Part shown: one piece after another, positions 46,790-54,589 of the stretch
Layout of the letters: each line of letters starts with the position of its first letter
How positions within the stretch are numbered: position 1 is the first letter of the stretch
IMG/VR virus record: IMGVR_UViG_3300043446_000566
Location: 20,248-84,247 of that record
DNA length: 64,000 nucleotides
Reading direction: 5' to 3' (one strand)
From: a virus
Notes under the pieces: generated by a model
Told to the model about the DNA's origin: nothing
Databases searched by the model: none
Seen by the model: the letters and a program-made list of their open reading frames with translations, nothing else
Program-made: the position numbers and the translations under genes

Positions 46790-47805
46790 TAGTAACCCTC
46801 GTCTACGGCTTTCTTGTCGATGATTGCTGTTTCTCTAAAAATCAAAGACATTCTCGTTTCTACTGGCGCGCCATCACGATGCGAAGCGTAGCCATTCGGC
46901 GCGTAATCTAATGTGATGTTTTCGAGAACGCATTGTTTTGTCTTGAACAGATAGTTATTTGGTTCATCGTGATGATAAAATTCAATTTCGAATCGAGAAG
47001 GAGGAATAAAGTATCTGCCTGTTGATCCAGCAGGAATCTCAGGTGCAGAATAATATTTGAATTGTCGGATTATTTGCTTGATAATAACTGCTTCAGTCTC
47101 ATTTCTAGGCACTAGTCTGAAGTCAAATGTAAATGTTCTAAGTGATGGCGAATTGTAAAGCACCTCAAGTTGAGGGTTGATAGTTTTACCTGTTGTGCCA
47201 AACACCAGCAGATTGGTCAATTCTTGACTAGACTGGAGACCTGGAATCGAGCCAGCAACTTTTGAAGCTGCTTCCATGATAAACGGGTCGATTGCGCCAG
47301 TGCCGCCACTTTTGCCAACTAATGCCTGAGCAAACATTCCTGCACCACCCAAAACAGCTGTCAGCGAAACAGCATCATATTGTTGCTCATAAGAGGTAGT
47401 AACACCCTCGGGCATGAATAGTGCAATCGCTAACGCAAATTGCTCTGTATTTCGGCTCAGTGAGAAGTTTTTGAAACTTTCTTTTGCTCTGCCAACGATG
47501 TCTTTTTCGCCAAGTATCATATCTCCTGCTTTATTGATTGCATCTGTTGCCGTATTTGCAGCAGCACCAGCAAGACCCAATGTTGCATCATTCACAAGTT
47601 GTGCAGCCGCTGCTCCTTTTTGTCCCAGAATTGCGGTACCTGCGTATAAACTAGTTTCGGTAGGATTGGTTGCAGCTGTAGAGCCAATCGTCTGCGTTTC
47701 AAAAATTTTGAATAGGATGTATGGAAGATTTTCTTGCAAATTTGCAGGGAATTTTAGAATACCCAACTGGCTTTTATCTATTGTTTTTCCAATTACCCTT
47801 GGCAT
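46789..47805 (-). CDS. 48: Baseplate/tail tube junction protein (T4 gp48-like)
   Basis: 338 residues. The N terminus 'LGILKFPANLQENLPYILFKIFETQT' and the C-terminal half 'YNSPSLRTFTFDFRLVPRNETEAVIIKQIIRQFKYYSAPEIPAGSTGRYFIPPSRFEIEFYHHD' with 'CVLENITLDYAPNGYASHRDGAPVETRMSLIFRE' are typical of gp48, the tube-nucleating protein. A central Ala/Gly-rich low-complexity segment (about 55-110) is an insertion relative to T4. It is the first gene of the minus-strand baseplate unit. Confidence 0.88.
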   Translation of the reverse strand: MPRVIGKTIDKSQLGILKFPANLQENLPYILFKIFETQTIGSTAATNPTETSLYAGTAILGQKGAAAAQLVNDATLGLAGAAANTATDAINKAGDMILGEKDIVGRAKESFKNFSLSRNTEQFALAIALFMPEGVTTSYEQQYDAVSLTAVLGGAGMFAQALVGKSGGTGAIDPFIMEAASKVAGSIPGLQSSQELTNLLVFGTTGKTINPQLEVLYNSPSLRTFTFDFRLVPRNETEAVIIKQIIRQFKYYSAPEIPAGSTGRYFIPPSRFEIEFYHHDEPNNYLFKTKQCVLENITLDYAPNGYASHRDGAPVETRMSLIFRETAIIDKKAVDEGY

Positions 47806-47818
47806 CTAAAGACTCTCG

Positions 47819-47826
47819 CTAAATAG
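47819..47826 (+). promoter_or_regulatory. Late promoter (GCTAAATA) for the plus-strand operon
   Basis: GCTAAATA sits in the 25-nt divergent gap, 5 nt before the gp4 ATG. By the T4 spacing (+1 six nt after the element), transcription would start at the A of the ATG, so the first message may be leaderless. Confidence 0.6.
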
Positions 47827-47830
47827 TTGC

Positions 47831-48265
47831 ATGGCTTACTCTGGTAAATTTGTTCCTAAGAACTCTAATAAATATTTAGGTGATCCTACGAAGATCTTTT
47901 ACAGGTCTCTGTGGGAACGTCGGGTTATGGTATATTTAGATGAGAATACCACTGTCGTCGAATGGTCGAGTGAAGAGATCGTTATTCCTTATTTATCGCC
48001 GCTAGACAACAGAGTTCACAGATATTTTCCAGACTTTTTTGTGAGAGTTCGCAACAAAGACGGATCAATCGAAGAGGTCATTCTAGAGGTAAAGCCAGCA
48101 GCGCAGACGGTTCCTCCAAAAGTCGCAAAGCGTGTGACTCGAAAAGTCATTCAGGAAGTCATGACTTACGGTGTGAACGAGGCAAAGTGGAAAGCTGCCG
48201 TTGAGTATTGCAAAGATCGTAACTGGAAGTTCAAGTTAGTCACCGAGAAAGAACTAGGAATATAA
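47831..48265 (+). CDS. 4: Head completion protein (T4 gp4/gp50)
   Basis: 144 residues. 'AYSGKFVPKNSNKYLGDPTKIFYRSLWERRVMVYLDENTTVVEWSSEEIVIPYLSPLDNRVHRYFPDFFVRV' and 'ILEVKP' are diagnostic. The 'PDF ... EVK' arrangement is a PD-(D/E)xK-like nuclease core, as predicted for this family. It acts at the head-tail vertex after packaging. It is the first gene of the plus-strand operon and overlaps the next gene by one base (TAATG). Confidence 0.95.
   Translation: MAYSGKFVPKNSNKYLGDPTKIFYRSLWERRVMVYLDENTTVVEWSSEEIVIPYLSPLDNRVHRYFPDFFVRVRNKDGSIEEVILEVKPAAQTVPPKVAKRVTRKVIQEVMTYGVNEAKWKAAVEYCKDRNWKFKLVTEKELGI
47873..47880 (-). promoter_or_regulatory. Candidate late promoter (CCTAAATA) for the gp48-53-hub-spike unit
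   Basis: CCTAAATA on the minus strand inside the gp4 N-terminal codons, 68 nt upstream of the gp48 ATG. An overlapping AATAAATA on the plus strand makes the region ambiguous. Confidence 0.35.
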
Positions 48266-48813
48266 TGCCATCATTGTTTGACAAGTTGGGCAAAGAGATG
48301 AACGCTATTGGGATCAAACCCAGAACAGCAGCAGCCCGTTCTTGGCTAGGATCAAAGCTGTCTCGCTTCACGCTGTCGACCAACAGAAGTGCGGTTCTAA
48401 ACGACGCGAGTAGAATCTCAGCCCGCGCTTTTATTGGTAAGATGTATCTGTTTCACTATGATCCGAAATACAAAGACACGCTGCCAGTCTGGGACAAGTT
48501 CCCGCTGGTGATTCCTATGGATGTCTACGATGACAGTTTTCTCGGTATGAACCTGCATTATCTGGATCCATACAGTCGCCTAGCCCTTCTGGATCAGCTT
48601 CACGATTTCATAAACAACGATAAATATGATGACACTACGGTTTTTCGTTTGTCGTATTCATTGCTACAAAAATCTAGATCGTTCTCACTTGTACAGCCAT
48701 GCATAAAGCGATATCTATTTGAGCATGTGATGTCGTCGATGATCTATGTAGAGCCAGATAGTTGGGAAACTGCTATCTTTTTACCAGTACAGAAAATGGT
48801 GTATAACCGATAA
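48265..48813 (+). CDS. Conserved T4-like head protein, possibly DNA end protector (gp2)
   Basis: 182 residues. The core 'GKMYLFHYDPKYKDTLPVWDKFPLVIPMDVYDDSFLGMNLHYLDPYSRLALLDQL' and 'RLSYSLLQKSRSFSLVQPCIKRYLFEHVMSSMIYVEPDSWETAIFLPVQK' is widely conserved in marine T4-like phages. Its position next to gp4 matches T4, where gene 2 neighbours gene 4. The gp2 assignment rests on position and remembered annotations of relatives, not on an alignment. It overlaps both neighbours by one base. Confidence 0.65.
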   Translation: MPSLFDKLGKEMNAIGIKPRTAAARSWLGSKLSRFTLSTNRSAVLNDASRISARAFIGKMYLFHYDPKYKDTLPVWDKFPLVIPMDVYDDSFLGMNLHYLDPYSRLALLDQLHDFINNDKYDDTTVFRLSYSLLQKSRSFSLVQPCIKRYLFEHVMSSMIYVEPDSWETAIFLPVQKMVYNR

Positions 48814-49535
48814 TGGAAGAACTAACAGTACCAGGCTCCAGAACGCAATCTGTTGGATCACTCCAGCAGTTCATGGGACAGGATTTTCTGAGGTCTTCTC
48901 AGTTTCTGTTTTTATTACCTCGTGTACCTGAATATCTAGAGACGGACAGTACAAAGGTATTTTCATATCTATGCGAATCGGTAGAATTTCCAGGGACTGT
49001 CGTTCAAGCGATAGACTATAAAATCCCGGGCACCAACAAAATCAAAGTGCCGTACTCTAGAGATCTAAACGAAATCACTTTGACATTTCTTCACAACATA
49101 GAAACACCTGTGTATAAATTTTTCAGCGGATGGATCGAGTCTTCATTTGGTCGTAACAACCCTACAACTGAGAATCTCTATTATGATGATTGTGTAGTGG
49201 ACATGCAACTCATACAATTCACCGATGTTCAAAGAAACTCTTCAAAGTTTTTAGGTGGATTGTCATCACTGATCAATGATGTCGATCTTCTCAATAAGAG
49301 TTTTCTAGACTCGTCGAATCTCTTTAGAGCAACTACAGTTGCTCAGAAATTCGTCAATAGAGTGAACTCTACGCAGAACTTTGGCGAACAGCCAAGAGAC
49401 AGATATTACACGATCAAATTCAAGAATGCTTACCCTGTGAGCGTCGCGAATATGCCTTCTAACTGGTCAGATGATGGATATCATCGAGTGACTGTAAACT
49501 GGGCATATGAATCATTCAATATTATTTTATCATAA
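48813..49535 (+). CDS. Tail-tube-like baseplate protein (gp54/gp19 superfamily)
   Basis: 240 residues. 'FLRSSQFLFLLPRVPEYLETDSTKVFSYLCESVEFPGTVVQAIDYKIPGTNKIKVPYSRDLNEITLTFL' and the C-terminal 'YTIKFKNAYPVSVANMPSNWSDDGYHRVTVNWAYE' follow the tube-protein pattern. With a gp48 homologue elsewhere, this is a candidate gp54-type tube initiator. It is one of three tube-fold proteins in the window. Confidence 0.75.
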   Translation: MEELTVPGSRTQSVGSLQQFMGQDFLRSSQFLFLLPRVPEYLETDSTKVFSYLCESVEFPGTVVQAIDYKIPGTNKIKVPYSRDLNEITLTFLHNIETPVYKFFSGWIESSFGRNNPTTENLYYDDCVVDMQLIQFTDVQRNSSKFLGGLSSLINDVDLLNKSFLDSSNLFRATTVAQKFVNRVNSTQNFGEQPRDRYYTIKFKNAYPVSVANMPSNWSDDGYHRVTVNWAYESFNIILS

Positions 49536-49544
49536 GAGAGATCT

Positions 49545-50300
49545 ATGGCTTTACCTAAAATTGATTTGCCGATTTTTGAATTGAAGTTAGTATCTGTATC
49601 TAATCCAGTCAAGTTCAGACCATTTCTTGTAAAAGAAGAAAAGCTGCTTTTGATGGCGTTGCAATCTGAAGATGAAGATACTATTCTAAAGACGATCAAG
49701 CAAGTGATCAACAACTGTCTTGTGGATGAGATTGACATCGACAAGATTCCTATCTTTGACATCGAGTATCTGTTTTTGAATCTCAGAGCAAGATCTGTCG
49801 GCGAGAAGATTGAAACATATTTCATCTGCCGAAACATTGTCGGCAAGACTCAGAATGAAGAAGGCGTTGAAGAAGATGTGACTTGTATGCATATGATGCC
49901 TGTCGAGGTCAATCTTCTTGACATCAAGCCGCCTATTTCTGATCTACCATCAAAAATCTACATCACGAAAAATGTGGGCATACAACTCAATTTTCCAAAT
50001 CTAAAGTCATTCAAGTCTATTCAGCGTCTAGTTCTATCAGACGATAACGAAGATGTGTTTGATATGATCTATAATTGTACAGACTATATCTTTGACGAAA
50101 ACGAAATGTACTACGCAAAAGAATCTTCTAAAGAAGAGTTTTATGCGTTTCTAGATAGTCTGACGCAAGAACAGTTTGACAAGATCACTGGATTTTTTGA
50201 GCAGCTGCCTACAATCAAGCACAGTCTTGATCACAAATGCCAGAAGTGCGGATTTGATCATAATCTAAACATGGAGGGACTCAACGATTTTTTTACCTAA
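49545..50300 (+). CDS. 26: Baseplate hub/tail assembly protein (T4 gp26)
   Basis: 251 residues, T4 baseplate gp26 family. 'PKIDLPIFELKLVSVSNPVKFRPFLVKEEKLLLMALQSED' and 'FDIEYLFLNLRARSVGEKIETYFICRN' with a C-terminal Cys-x-x-Cys (KCQKCGFDHNLNMEGLNDFF) are typical. The gene ends in a run of seven T read as T-TTT-TTT followed by ACC TAA. A -1 slip there continues directly into the gp51 frame. It therefore behaves like the upstream partner of a tail assembly chaperone pair preceding a tape measure gene. Confidence 0.92.
   Translation: MALPKIDLPIFELKLVSVSNPVKFRPFLVKEEKLLLMALQSEDEDTILKTIKQVINNCLVDEIDIDKIPIFDIEYLFLNLRARSVGEKIETYFICRNIVGKTQNEEGVEEDVTCMHMMPVEVNLLDIKPPISDLPSKIYITKNVGIQLNFPNLKSFKSIQRLVLSDDNEDVFDMIYNCTDYIFDENEMYYAKESSKEEFYAFLDSLTQEQFDKITGFFEQLPTIKHSLDHKCQKCGFDHNLNMEGLNDFFT
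50288..50294 (+). promoter_or_regulatory. Putative -1 programmed frameshift site (T TTT TTT)
   Basis: The last two sense codons but one of gp26 are TTT TTT preceded by T, a canonical X-XXY-YYZ slippery heptamer in the correct register. A -1 slip gives TAC CTA ACC and leads in frame, with no stop, into the gp51 ORF, predicting a fusion of about 327 residues. A weak 5-bp hairpin (50302-50306 with 50320-50324) follows. Confidence 0.7.
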
Positions 50301-50527
50301 CCTTTCGTGATGGTTCGCTGAAAGCATATTATAACAACATGTTTACACTCACACATCAGTACAAGTATACTTTGACTGAACTTGAAAACATGATACCGTA
50401 TGAGCGTGATATGTACATCGGCATGGTGAACAACTGGGTAAAGGAAGAGACTGAGAAACTCAAGCAAAAGAATCTAGAAAAACAACAACAGATTTCAAAA
50501 ATAGCCAGAGCAGCAAAGAGAAAGTAA
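50294..50527 (+). CDS. 51: Baseplate hub assembly protein, gp51-like, expressed by frameshift
   Basis: The reading frame is open from the slippery site. It reads YLTFRDGSLKAYYNN MFTLTHQYKYTLTELENMIPYERDMYIGMVNNWVKEE and ends in a Lys/Gln-rich helix. The phage-conserved 'FRDGSLKAYYNNM...Y..TL.ELENMIPYERDMYI' block begins before the only ATG (50339), so initiation there would truncate the conserved domain. No ribosome-binding site precedes that ATG. The natural product is therefore probably a gp26-gp51 fusion made by -1 frameshifting, with gp26 alone as the major product. Confidence 0.75.
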   Translation, partial: YLTFRDGSLKAYYNNMFTLTHQYKYTLTELENMIPYERDMYIGMVNNWVKEETEKLKQKNLEKQQQISKIARAAKRK

Positions 50528-52744
50528 ATGGGATTAGCTTCACTTGCCTCAACCTTGTATTCTATTCAGTCTCGAAAGAATATTCCTCTGAGAACAGCGT
50601 TTTCTATGATGGTGAGAGAGGATCTTGCCACTCGTTTTTCTGTCTTCAATCTGACTAAAACTATTACCAAATCAGAGTTTCTTGCTACGCTAGCACACGC
50701 GAAATTCGGTAGTCTTACACCGATGCAGAAAATGGAAGAGCAAGAAAAGAAAAAAGCAGCTGCACTTGCTCTAAAAAAAGAAAAAAGACTTGAGAAGTTC
50801 CAGAGATTCACAGTAGGCTCTATTGCTGGTCTCAATAACAAGATCAACATGCTCTCAGCTATCACCGAAAAGAACACTGGGCTGATCAATAGCCTTTACA
50901 ATGATCTAGGATACTTCAAGAACCAAAGAAGCATCAACATAAACAATGTCAATCCAAAGAGCATCCGTGCTCCTTTGCGCAAAAACACTGTCAAGAATCA
51001 GATTGATGAGATCAACAAGCAAATTGACGTACTCAAGAATACTAAACTCAAGCCATCAAAAAAGCCTTCTGAAAAAAAGAAAACAAAAAAAGAAATCAAG
51101 GAAACTGGTTTGCTTGATTCAGTTGTTGAATCGCTCACAAAAAATCCACTGTTCTTACTGGCGCTAACAAAAGGAGTTGGCAAGGCGATTGGCATCGGCA
51201 CAATTGCAGCGCAACTAGGCTCATTGTTATCCCTGCCAAAGACGGTAGGAAATATCATGGATCGATTGGGCGGGAAATCTTTATACGACGATCCTACTAT
51301 AGAAAAAATAAGTCAATACGCGACAACTGGTGCAGCTACTCTTGGAACATATACCGCAGTCAGAGGTTCTTTGGCCATTGGTAATTTGGTCAAGAACTAT
51401 ATGAACAAGAAAAATCCAAATTATGCTCGCGATACTCGTATGAAGCAAATGAATGAGATGACTAAAGGATTTCAAAAAAAAGGATTGAGTTATAAAGATG
51501 CACAGAAAAAAGCTGGAGAAAGATACAAAAAAATTACTGGCGTATCAAAGTTTCTAAAAAAGTGGAAAGTCATAGGAAAAATTCTGCGAGGCGCATCAAA
51601 AGCCCTTCCAGCACTAATGGCGGCTGATGTTGTTTTTGAGATTGCTAGAATCTCGAACTACGTCTCTGATCATGCTAATGGCAAGATGCACGATACTGAC
51701 TTCAAAAAAAATGTTTCGCGTAGTCTAACAGAAATATCCAGCACAGTTGGATTCAGTGCGATGGGCGGCATAATTGGATCTGTTGCTGGTAGTGGACTAT
51801 TCCCTGGAATCGGAACACTAGCTGGTGGTTTGATTGGTGCAGGTGTTGGAGCTGTTACTTCTATACTAGTTCCAGAAGAATCTATGGATGAAGTTGGAAC
51901 TAAGTTGTTTGAACTCTTCTTTGAGGGTAAAGCAGCGGCTGAAAAAACAGAACCAGCACCAGCGGCTTCGACTCCAGCTGCACCAACGCAAGCTAAAGTC
52001 ACTCAACAACCATATACTCCACCAAAAGAGTTTGTTCCTCAAGTTGGTACGCTGGGAGCAATGCCATTGCAGACTATTCCAGCAGATACACAAAAAATAC
52101 TAGAAACAATTAGAAAAAAAGAATCTAGCGGAAATTATAAAGCTATAGCAAAAGGATCAACTGCTTCTGGCGCATATCAATTTATCGATTCTACATGGAG
52201 AGCGCAAGCTAAAGCTGCTGGCATCGGAACAGAATACCCTTCAGCATATCTGGCGCCTCCACAAATTCAAGATGCAGTTGCTGCTCATTATGTTGAAACA
52301 ATTTTAAAAAATGTAAATGGTGATGTCACTAAAGTGCCACTAGTGTGGTACACAGGAAATGCTTCAGGCAAAATGTCTGCTAACCAATTAGAAGTGAACA
52401 AAGGACTTACATCAGAAAAATATCAAGCTGATTGGTTGAAGCTGTATGCTAAGAACAGTCCAGCAAAAACTGCAACAATGCAAACAGTTTCTGTAGTAGA
52501 ACCGCCAAGTATTCCTACTAATGCCGCAGTTCAGCTTCCTCCAGCCGCTGAAGCAGCCAAAGAAGTTGTTGATGGCACTAATAAGAATGCAGAGATTCAA
52601 GCAACTGCCGCAATACAGTCCGTAGCGAGAATGCAAGGTCAGTTGAATGCTGTTTCAACAGAAACGATCAGAACTCGTCAAAAAATGCTTGAGAGTGATG
52701 AATTCCCATCAGCTATGAACGCTGATATGGAACGATACGCATAA
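50528..52744 (+). CDS. Tape-measure-like tail protein with lytic transglycosylase domain
   Basis: 738 residues. The N-terminal helical, Lys-rich part (1-240) includes 'MEEQEKKKAAALALKKEKRLEKFQRF'. Hydrophobic helices around 205-240 and 400-450 ('LIGAGVGAVTSILVP') suggest a membrane-active central region. An Ala/Pro-rich linker (about 475-500) leads to a transglycosylase SLT/Rpf-like domain at about 525-640: 'LETIRKKESSGNYKAIAKGSTASGAYQFIDSTWRAQAKAAG', with candidate catalytic Glu about 532. It directly follows gp26/gp51, the slot of a tape measure (T4 gp29) gene. It could supply the peptidoglycan-cleaving activity missing from the spike. Confidence 0.85.
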   Translation: MGLASLASTLYSIQSRKNIPLRTAFSMMVREDLATRFSVFNLTKTITKSEFLATLAHAKFGSLTPMQKMEEQEKKKAAALALKKEKRLEKFQRFTVGSIAGLNNKINMLSAITEKNTGLINSLYNDLGYFKNQRSININNVNPKSIRAPLRKNTVKNQIDEINKQIDVLKNTKLKPSKKPSEKKKTKKEIKETGLLDSVVESLTKNPLFLLALTKGVGKAIGIGTIAAQLGSLLSLPKTVGNIMDRLGGKSLYDDPTIEKISQYATTGAATLGTYTAVRGSLAIGNLVKNYMNKKNPNYARDTRMKQMNEMTKGFQKKGLSYKDAQKKAGERYKKITGVSKFLKKWKVIGKILRGASKALPALMAADVVFEIARISNYVSDHANGKMHDTDFKKNVSRSLTEISSTVGFSAMGGIIGSVAGSGLFPGIGTLAGGLIGAGVGAVTSILVPEESMDEVGTKLFELFFEGKAAAEKTEPAPAASTPAAPTQAKVTQQPYTPPKEFVPQVGTLGAMPLQTIPADTQKILETIRKKESSGNYKAIAKGSTASGAYQFIDSTWRAQAKAAGIGTEYPSAYLAPPQIQDAVAAHYVETILKNVNGDVTKVPLVWYTGNASGKMSANQLEVNKGLTSEKYQADWLKLYAKNSPAKTATMQTVSVVEPPSIPTNAAVQLPPAAEAAKEVVDGTNKNAEIQATAAIQSVARMQGQLNAVSTETIRTRQKMLESDEFPSAMNADMERYA

Positions 52745-52771
52745 AAAAAGAGGGACTGTTTCCAGTCCCTC
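52743..52771 (-). terminator. Rho-independent terminator after gp32, between convergent units
   Basis: A hairpin GAGGGACTG with loop GAAA/TTTC and CAGTCCCTC is followed on the minus strand by seven T. The plus-strand operon also converges on it but lacks a T tract on that side. Confidence 0.85.
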
Positions 52772-52789
52772 TAGTATAATCGCTAGTGC

Positions 52790-53683
52790 TTATTCAGCAG
52801 CTAGCTGTTCAAAGTACGACATATCATCGTCTGAAAGATTTGTGCTTTCAGCAGTCACCTTCTTAGCAGGAGCAGAACGAACGACAGGCGCATCAGCCTC
52901 TTCGTCATCGATCTTCTTAGCCGTTGCGCCTGCGACGCCACCAGCACCAAGGACCTTGTTCAGCTTTGCCTTGAGTTCATCATAAGACTTGAAGTTCTTG
53001 GCATCAAGAAACTCTCTGAGCGAGTAAGAAGCCTTCCACACCTTCTCAATCTTCGATTCATCATCGAATAGAGGGCTAGGAGCCTCAAACTCAGACTTGT
53101 CATAGTTGCGATAGCCTTCGACCTGACGAATCTTGACCTTGAAGTTAGCACCCTTCCAGAAGTCAAACGGATTCATTGGTGTCTCATCAGCAAACTGCGG
53201 TGTCAGCTGCTCGTTGATCTTGTCAAAGATCTTCTTGCCAAACTTGAAGAGAAACACCTTACCCTCATTCTCTGGGCGCTTTGGGTCAGTGATAATAAGA
53301 ATGTTTGCGATATAAGTCAGGCGACGCTTCTGCTTACGGGCAATCTCCTTGTTAGCTTCTACGCCAGAGTTCCATAGAACAGTGTTGTACTCAGAGACTG
53401 GATCAGCCTTACCGAGAGTCGTCAGCGAGTTCTCGATATACCAACCACCAGGACCTTGAAAGCCATGATTCCAGATCTGAACCCAAGGAAGACCATCTTC
53501 ACCATCAACTGCTGGCGTGTCAAGGAATCGAATTACAGCATAGCCAGAGCCTGTCTTATCGACATCAGGCGTCCAGAAACGATCATCTGCGCCTCTCTTC
53601 TCACCAGTGCCAGACTGTGACTGCTCAACTGCGCGCTTTAGCTTGTCGAGGGAAGAGTTCTTTTTTAGACTAGAAAGATTCAT
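52790..53683 (-). CDS. 32: Single-stranded DNA-binding protein (T4 gp32)
   Basis: 297 residues. 'MNLSSLKKNSSLDKL' is the cooperativity (LAST-like) N terminus. The core carries 'YAVIRFLDTP', 'ENEGKVFLFKFGKKIFDKINEQ' and 'MNPFDFWKGANFKVKIRQVEGYRNYDKSEFE'. The C-terminal acidic tail ends 'SDDDMSYFEQL'. The Cys/His ligands of the T4 zinc site are replaced ('PVSEYNTVLWNSGVEANKEIARKQKRRLTYIANI'), so no Zn2+ site is expected. It coats replication intermediates and recruits gp59. It has a consensus sigma-70 promoter and its own terminator. Confidence 0.96.
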   Translation of the reverse strand: MNLSSLKKNSSLDKLKRAVEQSQSGTGEKRGADDRFWTPDVDKTGSGYAVIRFLDTPAVDGEDGLPWVQIWNHGFQGPGGWYIENSLTTLGKADPVSEYNTVLWNSGVEANKEIARKQKRRLTYIANILIITDPKRPENEGKVFLFKFGKKIFDKINEQLTPQFADETPMNPFDFWKGANFKVKIRQVEGYRNYDKSEFEAPSPLFDDESKIEKVWKASYSLREFLDAKNFKSYDELKAKLNKVLGAGGVAGATAKKIDDEEADAPVVRSAPAKKVTAESTNLSDDDMSYFEQLAAE

Positions 53684-53750
53684 ATTTGTATACTCCGTAT
53701 GTTTGTATTAGTTGTATCAGCGTTTTATCCACTTTTCTCATCACCATATC

Positions 53751-53779
53751 ATTATATATCACACTCAAGTAGATGTCAA
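53751..53779 (-). promoter_or_regulatory. Consensus sigma-70 promoter for gp32
   Basis: The minus strand reads TTGACA (53774-53779), a 17-nt spacer and TATAAT (53751-53756): a perfect host vegetative promoter 68-97 nt upstream of the gp32 ATG. It overlaps the 3' end of gp59. Strong early or middle expression is expected. Confidence 0.9.
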
Positions 53780-54361
53780 GTGTGTTTTCAGCAAATTTTT
53801 ATACTTGCTGGTATCGACAGTCAAAAAAGATCCATACTTACGAATCTTCATTGAATACTTGGGATAGATCACATCATCTTCAATTTTCTTATCCCAAATT
53901 CTTATGAAGTCAAGGATGTTGTTCAGAATCACCATCGTCTCAATCGTGATATCTTTTTGCTGAAGACAGACTAGCAATCGCGGTAGCTGCCCATCATTGA
54001 CTTCAAATAGCTTGTTGAACTCTGTTGGAACTGGAACAATTCTGGCTAGATCATTCTTGAATGTCTCGCTCATTGATTCAGTCACTCTCATCCATTCTGT
54101 ATAGGCTTTAGCAGCTTCAGCTGATACAAGTTTTCTTGAGAAGCTGGCATTACCAGCTACAAAGTTTGCGACTAGAAAACTGACAGCAACTTCCTCTTTG
54201 TACATTCGCGCAAGTTTGTGAAACACATACTTGTCTTTGCGCTTTTCAAATGCATCAACAGAAGACTTGATCTGCCCATCAAACGTAAAGAAGTTGTAGC
54301 TTTCACTTGAGAAGTGAAGTCTGATCGCGTTATACAGCTTGTAAAAATCGTAGCCAGTCAT
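53765..54361 (-). CDS. 59: Helicase loader (T4 gp59)
   Basis: 198 residues. 'DFYKLYNAIRLHF' and 'VDAFEKRKDKYVFHKLARMYKEEVAVSFLVANFVAGNASF' match the gp59 pattern of helices ('YKLYLMIKQH', 'QKRRDKYFFQKL', 'LALIFISNLVAN'). The C-terminal 'NNILDFI..WDKKI.DDVIYPKYSMKIRKYGSFLTVD' matches too. It loads the replicative helicase onto gp32-coated DNA. It lies next to gp32 as part of the replication block and starts 3 nt after gp33. Confidence 0.88.
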   Translation of the reverse strand: MTGYDFYKLYNAIRLHFSSESYNFFTFDGQIKSSVDAFEKRKDKYVFHKLARMYKEEVAVSFLVANFVAGNASFSRKLVSAEAAKAYTEWMRVTESMSETFKNDLARIVPVPTEFNKLFEVNDGQLPRLLVCLQQKDITIETMVILNNILDFIRIWDKKIEDDVIYPKYSMKIRKYGSFLTVDTSKYKNLLKTHLTST

Positions 54362-54364
54362 GAT

Positions 54365-54589
54365 TTAGAATGACAGTGTTCCTGTTCGCGGTAGTTGACG
54401 TAGATCCATCGCTTCACATTGAATCAGACTCTTGAGTGGTTCATTGATCAGCGTAGCAGCGACTTCAACTTCAAGATCATTTTCTTCACAGTATGAAGTG
54501 ATTGCGTCCATGTGATCAGTTTTTGAATCTAGCGCTCTCTGCATGATCATCATTGAAAACTTATTCTTTTCTTCTCTACTTACCATCAT
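54365..54589 (-). CDS. 33: Late transcription coactivator (T4 gp33-like)
   Basis: 74 residues from the ATG at 54589, preceded by AGAGAGGA. The pattern 'HMDAITSYCEENDLEVEVAATLINEPLKSLIQCEAMDLRQLPRTGTLSF' is the compact gp33 form of marine T4-like phages. It bridges RNA polymerase, the late sigma (gp55) and the sliding clamp at late promoters. Its presence agrees with the many NATAAATA elements. Its start overlaps the end of the SleB-like gene. Confidence 0.85.
   Translation of the reverse strand: MMVSREEKNKFSMMIMQRALDSKTDHMDAITSYCEENDLEVEVAATLINEPLKSLIQCEAMDLRQLPRTGTLSF

Noticed and set aside
50339-50527. Independent 62-residue gene starting at ATG 50339
   Set aside because: No ribosome-binding site, and the conserved protein block extends upstream of this ATG in frame to the slippery site, so a frameshift product is the better model.
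52743-52771. Bidirectional terminator serving also the plus-strand operon
   Set aside because: On the plus strand the hairpin is followed by TAGTATAATC rather than a T tract; only the minus-strand direction has the full signature.
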